Of a stretch of 64,000 nucleotides of DNA, positions 21,377 to 32,939 are shown one piece after another (position 1 is the first letter of the stretch; each line of letters opens with the position of its first letter). Origin of the DNA: Solenopsis invicta (taxonomy: Eukaryota > Arthropoda > Insecta > Hymenoptera > Formicidae); NCBI RefSeq assembly GCF_016802725.1, contig NC_052669.1, positions 18,071,770 through 18,135,769 of the forward strand, in the 5' to 3' direction. The position numbers and the translations under genes were made by a program. Under the pieces are notes generated by a model that made no database searches, was not told the DNA's origin, and worked only from the letters and a program-made list of their open reading frames with translations.

Positions 21377-22069
21377 GAAGAAGCAGAAGCTGGAGAAATG
21401 GATCCAGACTTGGATGGATGGGGGAAAAGGGGATCAACATTTGTCTTTAATATTAAATGTTAAAGGAATAAATTAATTTGTAAGACCTAAAATACATACA
21501 ATTTGATTTATAATTTTCCACTTTTTAATATTTTCAAAGTTATTTCCCTGTGTTATTTCATTATAACTAGCCTTATTGTGGACTGACAAAATACGTCACT
21601 TGGACGACAATAAAGCCAATAAATAATTTTTTTTTTCAAATCAACAATGTGCAACTTTGCATAAAATAATTGTAAAAATCACACATTTATATATTTATTT
21701 TTACCATTTGCCTTGATAAAACATTTTTAGAAAATTGCTGCGTATATTTTAATTATTGCATTTAATTTTAATTTTTCGAAAATATTTGAGTAAATTGCAT
21801 TTTCTCACTCTTAGTTAATAAAGATTAATATCGAGAAGAATTTGATTAAAATCCGTTACTTTACTGATTAACACTTCAATACCTTATATCGTATATTATT
21901 ATATAATTCTTTATTAATTTTTTTTTTGTAAAGTTTTGATTAATCTTTACGTGATATTTCGTAAAAACTGTTGAAAGGTCGTATTAAAATCAGATCAATA
22001 ATCTTCACGTTTGTAAGTTAGAGAATAAAAATAATACTCAAGTATCATATATTTCATTGATTTTTATTA

Positions 22070-22109
<40 letters not shown>

Positions 22110-22650
22110 TATTGTGCCATATTAAACGCGCGTATTGTCATTTGTAAATCATGCGTATGCATGCATATGCCATTGTAGCAAAATAAAAAAGACTGGGCGC
22201 TTTCTGGTCTCTCTACGTCCCTGCCCAGAAATCGTCGGAAATCCTCTTTCTGAATTTTACGGCCTAGAGTCCTATATAAAGAGAGAAGCGACATTGATGT
22301 CCGAAGCTCTGATTGGTAATCTGATTGATACTTGATTGGCTAAGCGAGCAGCCATATTGTGACCACAGCTGTTTGTAGAATGATACGAATGGTGTTTGAT
22401 GACGTTAGAGCGGTTTCAAAATGGCGGTGGACTCAATTGGATACTGAAAGTTGTGGTGAGGGTTCGATGTCGCTTCTCTCTTTATATAAGACTCTAGCCT
22501 AAACGTAGCACGAAAAACGGGACGAGAGAAAAGGGAGTGGAGAGGAGGGTATCCATGGAGATAACATCGCCGCTCGCTCCATGTCTATCACCGCGATGCT
22601 TTCTCTCTCTAATTGAAGGCCTAAACAAAGGACAATTACGTTAAAAGAGA
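21377..22650. repeat. Dispersed repeat, copy B (inverted partner at 1-1000)
   Basis: Reverse complement of copy A, ending in a (GA)n tract at 22640-22665. It differs by an expanded (ATT)n microsatellite (about 22074-22109) and by a 234-bp MITE at 22264-22497 absent from copy A. The MITE must therefore have inserted after the duplication. Its first ~100 bp encode the same DGWGKGDQHL peptide ending as copy A, in frame-like continuation of the CAP-D2 pseudogene. Confidence 0.85.
22264..22497. mobile_element. 234-bp MITE inside repeat copy B
   Basis: The ends are CTAGAGTCCTATATAAAG... and ...CTTTATATAAGACTCTAG, giving about 30-bp TIRs that continue through GAGAGAAGCGACAT. Comparison with copy A shows an empty site, which proves insertion. 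The target duplication is unclear (the copy A target contains TTAA). The interior contains AAAATGGCGGTGG, a YY1-like word. Confidence 0.85.
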
Positions 22651-22659
22651 AAGAGAGAG

Positions 22660-23060
22660 AGAGAGAGTTGCATTAAGATTCAAAAAAATTAAAAAAACTA
22701 ATTTTTTTAAAAGCATAATTTGAAGACATTTCAATAACAAAGAATTTTGTAAAAATAAAAAGAGGGTATATTTATTCGTGGAAAGACATTTATTTCTTCT
22801 TTATCATATGATGCAATGTTAATTACAATTATTTTTTAAGTACTGCGTAAAATAAAATGTTTCTTTATTAAAGAACCAAATTCTCTCTGTTACTATTAAA
22901 CATCTTTTTTAAATAAAAATATGAATATGCAAAAAATAAGCATAAACGTATTGATATGTATTAATATCAATGTTAATGTAAATAATTCAGACAATAATAA
23001 ATAAAAAATTACGCGAAAGTAGACGTAATTAATCATTTGTGCACATTCTCGACCCCTGTT
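22660..23060. other. AT-rich spacer, nothing recognised
   Basis: No ORF, splice pattern or repeat structure was recognised here. Confidence 0.5.
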
Positions 23061-23113
23061 CTGGATGCAACACACGCGATACGCGTCAGATTTTATTTAC
23101 AGCAAAATGGATG

Positions 23114-23177
23114 TTAGCACGGACAACAACCCACATCCATTTCTTGAGAAATGGATGTGGGTTGTTGTCCGTGCTAA
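23114..23177. repeat. Perfect palindrome, 31-bp arms, 2-bp spacer
   Basis: 23114-23144 (starting TTAGCACGGACAACAACCC) is perfectly complementary to 23147-23177 with TG between. An RNA from either strand would form a 31-bp blunt hairpin. Confidence 0.97.
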
Positions 23178-23191
23178 AATCCACACTGTTT

Positions 23192-23533
23192 TTAAGGTGA
23201 TGCTAAAGTCGTCCTTTTTTACCGACCGAACGTTAATTTTTGGGCATGCTGTTCTTCTAATTGCATTTACAGATTTAAAAATCTTTTTCCACAATTGAAG
23301 TATAGACAGTAATGTTTAATGGACGCTATATAAGGATAAAAAAAACAAAAAAAATTGAAAATAATTTTCCAATTTTTTTTGTTTTCTTATCTTTATATAG
23401 CGTCCTTTAACATTACTGTCTATACTTCAATTGTGGAACAGGATTTTTAAATCTGTAAATGCAATTAGAAGAACGGCATGCCCGAAAATTAACGTTCGGT
23501 CGGTAAAAAAGGACGACTTTAGCATCCCCTTAA
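23192..23533. repeat. 342-bp foldback, ~164-bp arms
   Basis: The sequence is palindromic about position 23363. Left arm 23192-23355 and right arm 23371-23533 carry the same words inverted (GATGCTAAAGTCGTCC, ACCGACCGAACGTTAA, TGTTCTTCTAATTGC). Roughly ten mismatches or indels separate the arms. It sits 15 bp from the perfect palindrome. Frames on both strands (ending IRRTACPKINVRSVKKDD) are mirror images caused by the inversion. Confidence 0.9.
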
Positions 23534-23844
23534 CGGCGGGTTGCAAAATAGATGTGACACGTAGTTCCCATTCTGGCCAGAACGGATGTGGGTCACTAGT
23601 GTACGGGAGTTTCAAAGCGTTATAGGAAAAAGGCCGCCGTGGCCGCTCTCAGGTTCCTCTCTGGTGTGACAAAAATTCAATCAGAACAATTATAGCAACC
23701 TGATATCATCAAACATTTAATTTTTCGTAGTTAGCAAGGCTGTGGGATGAACGGTACCTTGACGCGAAAAAGGGTCGTAATTTCTAAGTTTTGCGCATTC
23801 TTACTTCCATTATGTGCCCATATGGCCATATATTCATATTGTGT

Positions 23845-24005
23845 CATGCTTTCTCTCTCGCCTGAGCAAGATGCATGTTCGTAGCGCCCCCCACCATTTT
23901 ATGCCCGCTCCCCGATCTAAACCGTGCTACCGTGAGACACGTACGTGCGCGACTTCACGTGTGTATGTAACAGCTGAGCGTTAGCGCCAAGGGACATCAC
24001 ATTTA
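23845..24005 (+). repeat. Relic of the mariner-family GC-rich 5' segment
   Basis: Co-linear with 4130-4330 (ATGCTTTCTCTCTCG, GCGCCCCCCACCA, CCCGATC, CACGTACGTGCGCG). No TIR or transposase is present. Confidence 0.6.
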
Positions 24006-24180
24006 TCGCCCAGCAAACGAGAAATGATTGGATTGGATAAATCCATATGAATCATGTTTCTGAATCCGTAAAAAAGTATGGAATTTCATAGAAACTGAAC
24101 ACATTGAATCCGTTTCCTATAGACCTAATTAAATATAATTCATTGCATTTTTTTTACGTAAATCATTCAAATGGAATCTA

Positions 24181-24641
24181 CGTGAGCAAAACAACATTTT
24201 TGTAATAGTTTCAAAAACAATTTTTACAAAAAAAAAATCAATTTCTTAGGAATTTTTTCCGGAAATTTTCAAGCGGTCACCCATCCAAGTAGCGACTCCG
24301 GTGAACGTTGCTTGATCTCCGTGATCGCTGCGAATTAATCTCTCATGATGACCTATGAATACTTTATACTGATATGTGTATATAATTATTAGATCAGATC
24401 AATATACGTTATCGAAAAAATGAAATATGTATAATTAAAGCATATTATTTATATAAACAAATATAAAATTATAGTTTTTTTACTAATTTTGCAAATGTAA
24501 AATATCTGAAATAATTTTTCTGTTATTTGTTTAAATAAAAATGCAATTAGAAAATATATATCAATATAATACAATAATTAAATTAAATATAAAAAAATTT
24601 TTATTAAAAAATCAATTAAAAAATATTGTTTGCTCATTGGG
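24181..24641 (-). mobile_element. TIR element carrying a 5S rRNA-like module, copy 1
   Basis: The outer ends are inverted (GTGAGCAAAACAACATTTTT and ...AAATATTGTTTGCTCATTGGG). The whole unit matches the reverse complement of 60300-61001, including the shared AATATGCTTTAATTATAC...AACGTATATTG segment. Inside, on the minus strand, lies a 5S rRNA-like stretch. A SINE with a 5S-derived head is the usual explanation for 5S-like repeats, but the inverted ends and lack of an A tail argue for a TIR element that captured it. Confidence 0.75.
24262..24345 (-). pseudogene. 5S rRNA-derived sequence
   Basis: On the minus strand: CGATCACGGAGATCAAGCAA, then CTTGGATGGGTGACCGCTT. These correspond to the middle and box C part of 5S rRNA, the internal control region bound by TFIIIA. 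The first ~25 and last ~20 nt of a true 5S gene do not match, so it is not a functional rRNA gene. Confidence 0.8.
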
Positions 24642-24889
24642 ATGTAGATCAAGGTTTCTTCATATATGAACTTATTTTGTCTATTGATATGAATATTTAT
24701 GTTTCTCAACAATACATGATGCACACAGGACTACAGGACTGGATGCCTTTTTCTAAACGTCATAAAGTCAATATTTGAAGGACGTCTACAGACGTTTATG
24801 CAAAGTCGACTTGCAGTCAACTCCGAAAGCCTGACTTAGAAAAGTTGATTTACAGTTGACATATAGATGGTTGTGCTGTTAGGGTAGTT

Positions 24890-25140
24890 AAATATAATTC
24901 ATTGCATTGTACATTGAATATGATACCAAAAGCAAATGGCTAATCCACAATTACAGATTCAAACGAATAGACTTACGTTCATTGCATTGAATATTGAATA
25001 TGATATCAAAAACAAATAACCAATCCACAATTACGGATTCAAATGAATAGGTCGCACGTTTTACTTTTATGTATATTGAATAAGATACAGAAAGCAAATA
25101 GCCAATCCGTAATTATTGATTCAAATGGATTACGGATAGA
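24890..25140. repeat. Three ~80-bp degenerate tandem units
   Basis: Each unit runs through ATTGAATA[T/A]GATA, AAAGCAAAT[G/A]GC, CAATCC and GATTCAAA[C/T]G[A/G]. A fourth, more divergent unit lies before the 5S element (about 24060-24180), so that element probably landed inside the array. Confidence 0.7.
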
Positions 25141-25396
25141 AAACGGATTCAAAAAATCCAAAAACTGGATTTAATTTCGTTCCATTTAATAATCCTAAAT
25201 ATTTTTCAATTATTTCTCGTTTGCCGCGGTGCGTGTACGTGTCTTTTGAAAACGCTGCTGGAGGGAAAGTGGCTACGCGCTACGATAATGCATCCTGAAG
25301 AAAGCATGACACGACGTGGTCAACTGCGGTGCTTGGTCAACCTAACCCTGTCCAAAAGAAAATTGAAGGTTAGAATGCAGAGGCACTGGTATAGAC

Positions 25397-25626
25397 CAAG
25401 GTCCGTGGATTGGCGTTGGAGGGGAAGGAAGGTCGTTGCATAGCCGCCATTTTCGAGACAGCGAGTCAGTGTTAGTGTATGTACGTAGATAGTAAGGTAC
25501 TACAGCTATTAGTTGTGTGAGTGAGCGAGTGTGCAGTAAAAGTATGGCCGCCGCCATTTTCGTTCCACATCGTTGAAGTGGATGCAACGACCTTCCTTCC
25601 CCTCCAACGCCAATCCACGGACCTTG
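25397..25626. mobile_element. 230-bp hAT-type MITE, copy 1
   Basis: Ends CAAGGTCCGTGGATTGGCGT... inverted at the other side (about 44-bp TIRs), with a perfect 8-bp target duplication GTATAGAC at 25389-25396 and 25627-25634. It appears identical to 39930-40159 in reverse orientation. The 8-bp duplication points to a hAT-family source. Two inverted GCCGCCATTTTCG words (YY1-like) sit just inside the TIRs. Confidence 0.95.
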
Positions 25627-25639
25627 GTATAGACAAGTG

Positions 25640-26375
25640 TAGGATACCTATCATAATACAATTACCAGAGGCGTTTACCGTGGGCTGACTATTTTTAATT
25701 AATTATCAGTGGCGTTTATCGTGGGCTGACTATTTTAAGTTTGTATTTGCCCATCTTATAAGCAAACGAGAATAAAGAAACTATGAAAAATTTTTGCGTT
25801 TCATAGAAATGGGCGATGGGAATGAAGGATTCATTCCAAATTGCCTACAAAATATTGCCATATTCATGTTCGACATGAAAATATATAATATAATTTTAGT
25901 ATTATGTATTATATACATAATTTTCTAATGAAATGGCAATAAATGTGCTAAACATTTAGTCTGACTAACGTGTCAATCTCTTTTTGTTACATGCAGCGAA
26001 AAGAGATAGCGTAGTGTCAAAGTGCAATGTATATTACCAACACATTACGTCCTTATTCAACAGCAGAAACCCAACAGGTCGGACGAAAAATTGTTTCGCG
26101 TAAACTCATCCGCCTACAAGACGCAGACGGCCCGAGCGTGCCTGTCGAAATATACGGTACTGAGTTGGGCGGTTTCGCTCGTTGAAAAGACAAGGATGAG
26201 TGCAAAACTCAAATAATAATGGATCTCAAAATATTGATATTATCGACATTTTTAATTCCACTTATTGTTAGTAGATGGCGCAGGACCGTCGGAGTTCGGC
26301 CGTCAGTCCAGCATCGCCTTAAGGATATTAAACAATGAAAAGCTGTCGAATTCAGAAATTTTCTTTTATATACAG
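25640..26375. other. No gene recognised
   Basis: AT-rich, with an imperfect ~30-bp direct repeat near 25663-25738 (GGCGTTTA[C/T]CGTGGGCTGAC twice). The 26022-26216 frame has no recognised domain. Confidence 0.5.
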
Positions 26376-26650
26376 GACTTCTAGTGTTGAGACATGCATT
26401 AAAAAAAAGACATCATTTTCTAACGCTTCATGTAGCTGTGTTAATCCTTGTTTGTCCAGATTTGTGTAAAAAAGAATTTATAGATTATGCCGAAGCTTTA
26501 CTGCAAAATTTTGTTTTACCTTTTGAAATATTATATGGGAAACAATATATATCACATAATGTCCACAATCTTTTACATTTATGTTCCGATATGAGAGTAT
26601 TTGGTCCATTATATAGCAATGCTAAGAAAATTTGGTGTCATTGCTTCGTT
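26376..26650 (+). pseudogene. C-terminal fragment of a large transposase family
   Basis: After a splice acceptor (TATACAG) the frame reads LRHALKKRHHFLTLHVAV.., then LLQNFVLPFEILYG and HNVHNLLHLCSDMRVFGPL. This HNxHxLxHL pattern is typical of the C-terminal part of the animal transposase family whose N-terminal part is at 33593-34850. The frame runs into the inverted-repeat arm at 26621, where homology stops, so it is truncated. Confidence 0.65.
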
Positions 26651-27511
26651 GAGAAAGAACAGCGCGGTATAAACATCAATGTGAGGGAAGCGAACCGAGA
26701 AGGAACATTGAGATCAGTGATATGTTAATTTATAAACCAGGTCATGCTTCTCTATTTCAGGCGAGCCATGCTAGATCTTTCGATGCGAGCAAATAAGCGC
26801 GAAGATGCGCGTCACAGCCGATGCTTTCGAATTCCTGCGGAAGTGCGTTACGGTGTACATACATTACGGTGTATGTACGATCGCACGAGCGTGGTGCAGC
26901 TTGGTTGCGTACCCGTGACGCTAGTTACCATAAAAATCCTTATACGAAATCAGTTCTCTTAAAAACACGAAATTAAATACGAAAGTTGGGGACCAGGCAC
27001 GAGTGAACATGCTACTCTCACACCAATATCATCGAAATCTCTAAGTTAATAGAAACGGGGCGAACTCCGACTCGAAAGGCTAATAATAAGCGGACAATAC
27101 ACGCCGCTCGCACAGGGCACACTCATTTTGCGCGAAAGGTACACACGCACTCGACAGAGAACACGCAATTGAGAATAGCGATTGCTAGACAAAGACAACA
27201 CGAGACGTGACTAAAAGTAACGCACAAGAATAAGAAGAATTATAACGCGAGACTTAACTGTGAAGTCGACGGTGCTTTACGGAACGAAAAGTAATTAATA
27301 CGCGACGTGTTCGTAAGGATCGGCGGAATAAAGTACGTGGCGCGCAAACACATATGTGCAGATGCACGCTCGAAACCGGTGGTTTTACAACAAAATTGTT
27401 CGTTTCACCAAGCTCGTTTTGACACCTTTGGTCCGACTTTCCTTCATTCCATTCTGCAATATGCAGAGGCCTTTAAATTGCGTATAGGTGCGACGATATA
27501 AAAGTAATTTT
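26621..27511. repeat. Left arm of ~880-bp inverted repeat
   Basis: Reverse complement of 30307-31183 over its full length with few differences (shared GGGGACCAGGCACGAGTGAA, TTAATACGCGACGTGT, CATATGTG). It is unusually GC-rich for the window. Not an LTR pair, because the copies are inverted. Confidence 0.92.
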
Positions 27512-30306
27512 TATACGTATAAAAAATTTAGCCAATTTGAAACCGTTTTATTTTTCATGTAATGTGTGTGGGATTCTTTCTTTCGTAACTTATCAAAGCA
27601 GGCCTGCGTCTAAAAATGGTTAACTAAATTATTTTAGGCTTCTACCGCTTGCCTGTATTTCACAAAAATATTATGGCCCGATTTCGGTATATATGATAGG
27701 TTCCAAGCAATATTGTACTATCAGACTTATTATTCTGATTTACAAAAAATTAAAAACAATTTTAAAACAATCGTGCCATAGCACTAACAAACATGCTAAA
27801 TAATATTTTATGAATAGAAACGTATTAAAACTTCTAAAAAAATAAACATAAACTTTGAAGACACTGAAACTTTTTCAGAACTTATGAAATTAATAATTCC
27901 ATAGAATCTCAGCAAAAAATAATTCAAATATATTTACCATAAACATTTATTAATATTTATGTTGAATTAATTTAGGAAACTTGTCTTTCACTGATGCTTT
28001 TATCGACAGTCTTAGAGCAAATGTAATCTAATTTTGATACATATTTTTATTATAGTTTCGATAAGATAAATTGAATGGAATTTTAAACTGCTTTAATTGT
28101 TATTATGGTCTTTTAAACTTGTTAAAAGTAAATAACAACTAATTAATAACCTTTTTACAAGAGTCATTAAACACTGATCCAAAAGTTTTTTTAATAAAAA
28201 CTTTCCATCATTTTTATGAAGACACATTTTTACCATTTTTTCAACTTTTGTACAAATAAAAATTAATCAGACGATGTATAAATTAAGAATTATCTACTTT
28301 TTATAGAGATTAATGACGAATTTAGTGATGTAGACACATTGTAAAACCGAGATGACTTTCCGGGAGCAGAAAAAACGTTAGAGAAAGTCGACTTCGGATC
28401 ATAGTGGTGTGCGGACACGACCAGATTAGTACAATAAAATAAAAAGACTTTTACCCGGATTTAACGTGTAATTTTATATTTTTTATACCAACCGTTTTTC
28501 TATGACACCGACCTATGCATGTTACATCTCGACAATCAAAAGTCTAAAATATAACGAAATATATTTATTCTACATTCTTCAGTCAAACAAAATCATGTAA
28601 TTACATCTCAATTTTTTTCTGGTTTGAACCATTTTCAAAGTGCAGTATGCAACAAGATGTACATACTATATTAAACGTTTTTAAAGATTAATATAATTTT
28701 TAATCTTTCTCAATTTCAAAAGTCCTATCTTAAATTATAGAATTAAACAAAATCTTTGCAAAGAAAAACATTTTTAAGACGTTTTAAAATGCAATTTAAC
28801 GTGCTGCTAAAACAAAAGCAATTGGAGTAACAGATTTATTGTTCTTTCCAGTAACTGTAAGTTTGAACAGTTTCAACTACAAGTATTAATGCTCATATAT
28901 GTTTCGCTCTGTAAACGAACAACGTGAAATATGTTGCTTAAATTTATTGCTTTTTGTTATTTTTCATAACAGTAGTTGTCACTGTGATAATACTGCGATA
29001 AAAAATATTATATACTTTTTGTCCCTTCCGTAGACCACACCGTGCGCGGAATTTATTTATGGTTTACATTCAATGACATTTTAACAAATAATTGAAAATT
29101 AATTTTTTCAAAAAAATATTTAAACTAGAAACATACAGCTATAAGCCCAAATGATCAAATATTTTGTAAGATTTTTTATTTTTTAATTATTTGGTTTTAT
29201 ATTTCGAAATTTATCATTTTTTAATGATTTTTCGAGATATTTTTGAAGTTTTTGTTTACGGTTTGCATAAAACATATTTATAAGTTGCGAAAAAATATTT
29301 TCTGTATTGTAGGAATATTTCTGCGTAAAATGCCATTGAAAATTGCGTAAATTTTATTTTTTATTTTAATAAATTTGTTTTTCATAATTTATATAAAATT
29401 GTTCCTATCTTGATTTGCTTTTCAAATTTTAAATATAATTTGTATGAATATGTATACGTATAATATCAAAAGCTTCGTAGAGCGCGCGTAGCTTATCACT
29501 CGATTGGTTACGTAGATTCCACTTGGATGATCCACGTGAAAAGAATATGGATTCCACGTACCTGTTCTCATCAGGACCGGTCGTTTAATTGTTTCATGTG
29601 GCACTAATGGGAAGACAAAGGGTATAATATGTCAAAAGCGATGAAACGTTAGTATGCTACATGTATTCATGTACCTTCCATTTCTTTTACCTCTATGTGA
29701 AACAATTTTGTGAAGTATTTTGATAAATCGTTTAAATGCCCGCTTAAATTTAATTATTCTTTTGCATTGCGCAATAAAAGTGCAATTTATTTAAAACAAA
29801 GTAAGAATGCTGCTTTCTATAGACTGTAATTAATTTTAGGAAGCAATTCTCTCAATTAAAAAATAATCAAATGTTTCTAAAATAAACGCTACTTATGAAA
29901 ATTAGGATAAGCTATAGAATTATGTGTTGACTAAAAATAGACTTTACATTTACATGTTAAATAATATGATTAATTACAGAATGTAAGATAAACTATATAA
30001 TTATCATAATTTATCATGTATATATTATTACACGATATTGTGTATTTTATCTTACATTCTGTATTTAATATCTTTTTCATGTAGTATTCATTTCATGTTG
30101 TTTTTGTTTTTTGTGGGCTTGTCCGTTCAATTTTAGCGACGATTCGCACAAACTTTGAGATCGGCGGTTAACTTTGTGAAAGTTGTATCAAGGATGTTTC
30201 ACCCGGCGAGAAAATTGCAAGAATGACGACGTACCGCCACGAGGAAATTGTTGGAGAGTGCGTAGAATAGCAGAAACGCGTATTGCAAGTGATCCCAATT
30301 TATTTA
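27512..30306. other. Spacer of the 880-bp inverted repeat; no gene recognised
   Basis: About 2.8 kb, mostly AT-rich. A GC-richer patch at 30120-30300 has a CGACGTACCGCCACGAGG segment without a recognised product. A small MITE is at 29977-30061. No transposase-like frame was found. Confidence 0.5.
29977..30061. mobile_element. 85-bp TA-flanked mini-foldback
   Basis: Ends CAGAATGTAAGATAAA and the inverted TTTATCTTACATTCTG, flanked by TA on both sides, with an AT-rich loop. Confidence 0.75.
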
Positions 30307-31183
30307 ATTACTTTTATATCGTCGCAACTATACGCAATTTAAAGGCCTCTGCATATTGCAGAATGAAATGAAGGAAAGTCGGACCAAAGGATGTCAAAAC
30401 GAGCTTGGTGAAACGAACAATTTTGTTGTAAAGCTACCGGTTTCGAGCGTGCATATGCACATATGTGTTTGCGCGCCACGTACTTTATTCCGCCGACCCT
30501 TCCGGACACGTCGCGTATTAATTACTTTTCGTTCCGTAAAGCCGTCGACTTCACAGTTAAGTCTCGCGTTATAATTCTTCTTATTCTTGTGCGTTAACTT
30601 TTAGTCACGTCTCGTGTTGTCTTTGTCTAGCGATCGCTATTCTCGATTGCGTGTTCTCTGTCGAGTGCGTGTGTACCTTTCGCGCAAAATGAGTGTGCCC
30701 TGTGCGAGCGGCGTGTATTGTCCGCTTATTATTAGCCTTTCGAGTCGGAGTTCGCCCCGTTTCTATTAACTTAGAGATTTCGATGATATTGGTGTGAGAG
30801 TAGCATGTTCACTCGTGCCTGGTCCCCAACTTTCGTATTTAATTTCGTGTTTTTAAGAGAACTGATTTCGTATAAGGATTTTTATGGTAACCAGCGTCAC
30901 GGGTACGCAACCAAGTTGCACCACGCTCATGCGATCGTACATACACCGTAATGTACACCGTAACGCACTTCCGCAGGAATTCGAAAGCATCGGCTGTGAC
31001 GCGCATCTTCGCGCTTACTTACTCGTATCGAAAGATCTAGGCTCGCCTGAAATAGAGAAGCATGACCTGGTTTAAAAATTAACATATCACTGATCTCAAT
31101 GTTCCTTCTCGGTTCGCTTCCCTCACATTGATGTTATACCTGTTCTTTCTCAACGAAGCGGTGATACCAAATTTTCTTAACAT
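30307..31183. repeat. Right arm of ~880-bp inverted repeat
   Basis: Inverted copy of 26621-27511. Homology ends at about 31183, where unrelated sequence begins. Confidence 0.92.
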
Positions 31184-31463
31184 TACTAAATATTTCACCT
31201 GCCTGCATCTTATTCCTTGTGCAAATTGTCATAAGAGATTAATCAACAGTTTCGAACAGATGGCAAGTATGTGCGTTATGTATGAAGACCTATTGCGGGC
31301 TAACTCTGATGATCAAACGAAGGAACTTTGCAGAGTAATTAGATTCAATTCTACCCTTCTTTTTTCAATTTTAATTCGAGAAGCCGATCGAAACTTAATC
31401 ACTAGAATAAATTTTCTGAGAATGGCTCATATAAAAAAACAAAGAAAATTAATAATAAAATAA
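31128..31463 (+). other. Unrecognised 111-aa frame
   Basis: The frame starts inside the inverted-repeat arm and continues into unique sequence. It has a CANCHKRL segment, a long central helix-like stretch and a basic C-terminus. I do not recognise a family. The junction position suggests that its start is fortuitous, and it may be an exon remnant or chance. Confidence 0.25.
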
Positions 31464-32320
31464 TGTTTTATCAGCATTGGTCATTCTAATTATTAAAAAA
31501 TTGTAGTAATAACTGTCATTAAGTTAACGCGATTCACATCTTTCAATCACTCAAAGACGTATTCAATCCATGTTTTTTAAAACATTTTATATATTTAGGG
31601 TACTATAGTAATTAAGTTATAGGCATATTTTATTCTATGCATTTACACAATTGTGGAAATCTTTTGAATACTACTGAAGAAAGCTCAGTGTAGCCGAAAC
31701 GCGTTTGAATGTATCCGCTAATTGTATTCCGTTTTTATAATTGATAGTAATTTTGAATGTATTGTTTTCACAATTAATAATAATTCTACAAAGTTTTTCA
31801 AATTGTATTATTGTGCGGAATAATAATTGCTCGTTAAAAAACCCAATTGTCTATTTTTATTTTCAAAGTATTGTCAAAGTTGATGTAACTACTGTACGAT
31901 TTTATTATTAGATTAATTAACGTATGTGGAAGTGCTAAAATCGCAACAGATAAATTGTAAAAAGAGCTACAGAACGTAACGACGTAGGACCGCGCGCTGA
32001 GCGCTTTTACCGCACAAGCGAATGTTTCATGTGTCATATGATGGTACACATTACGAAATTAGCAAGTCTATTATCTTAAGAAACTTTAATAATTGTTTGT
32101 CTTAAATCCATACGTCTTAGTTTTATTGAAACAAATTTATTAAGTAAGTAACTACAGAAACATAACCTTTCAAAGAGAGAAACTATAGAAGAAGTATATT
32201 AATAATTTTCATTCACATATATTTATTTTTATACCGTGTTTTAATAATTTTTATACATTTTATAATTTAACAAATAATACAATTATTTACGCAAAATTAT
32301 ATACAATATACAATACTTTA
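31464..32320. other. AT-rich with a Penelope-terminus-like hammerhead motif
   Basis: At about 31671-31703, CTGAAGA is followed by a stem (AGCT...AGCC-like) and CCGAAACGCG. This matches the CUGANGA - stem II - GAAA core layout found at Penelope-like element ends. No reverse transcriptase was seen next to it, so it would be a terminal relic. The rest holds nothing recognised. Confidence 0.35.
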
Positions 32321-32327
32321 ATGGAGG

Positions 32328-32660
32328 TTACAGCTGTTGGTTTTAAAATATAACACATCTAATAATTATCAAACAATCGAAAACCTTTGCTAAATAATAT
32401 TCATTATAATTGTCATTGAAATTATTTAATGCTCAGTCTTCAAAAATAATATACATAATTGACAAGATAATAATTTCTATTATACTTTCAGATTAATTAT
32501 TTTTAAGCAACATAAAGCATATCAAAACAGATATTCTTAGGGATTTCTTCAAAACAGAGATTTTTTGAGAACAGAAATTTCTTCAGAATAAATTACATAA
32601 CAACGAAGATTATATCAAGCAGAGATTATGAGTAAACAAGTAAGTGTGTAAAATAAAATA
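32328..32660. repeat. Direct repeat unit R1
   Basis: ~330 bp, repeated in the same direction at 32676-32939 (shared TTTTAAAATATAACA, TTTCAGATTAATTATTTTTA, CAGAACAGAGATTTC). The R2 tail resumes at 33552, after an insertion. Confidence 0.85.
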
Positions 32661-32675
32661 CTTTGGTCCTGTTGC

Positions 32676-32939
32676 AGTTGCTGATTTTAAAATATAACAT
32701 ATCTAATAATTATTAAACAATCAAAACCTTCGCTAAAGAATATTCATTATATTTCCCATTGAAAGTATATAATGCTTAGTCTTTTAAAATAATACACATA
32801 ATTGACAGGGTAATCATTCCTATTACTTTCAGATTAATTATTTTTAAGCAACTTGAAGCATATCAGAACAGAGATTTCGTCCGAACAGAGATTTCTTCAG
32901 AACAAATTACTTCAAAACAGAGATTACACCAGACAGATT
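32676..32939. repeat. Direct repeat unit R2, interrupted
   Basis: Homologous to R1. The last 91 bp (32849-32939) are repeated again at 33461-33551, bordering a 521-bp insertion. Confidence 0.85.

Noticed and set aside
23065..23625. Two antisense 62-77-aa frames with similar peptides
   Set aside because: They are generated by the two arms of the foldback, not by genes.
24262..24345. Functional 5S rRNA gene
   Set aside because: Only the internal part matches; both ends and the outer stem of 5S rRNA are missing.
26621..31183. LTR retrotransposon defined by the 880-bp repeats
   Set aside because: The repeats are inverted, not direct, and no gag-pol frame lies between them.
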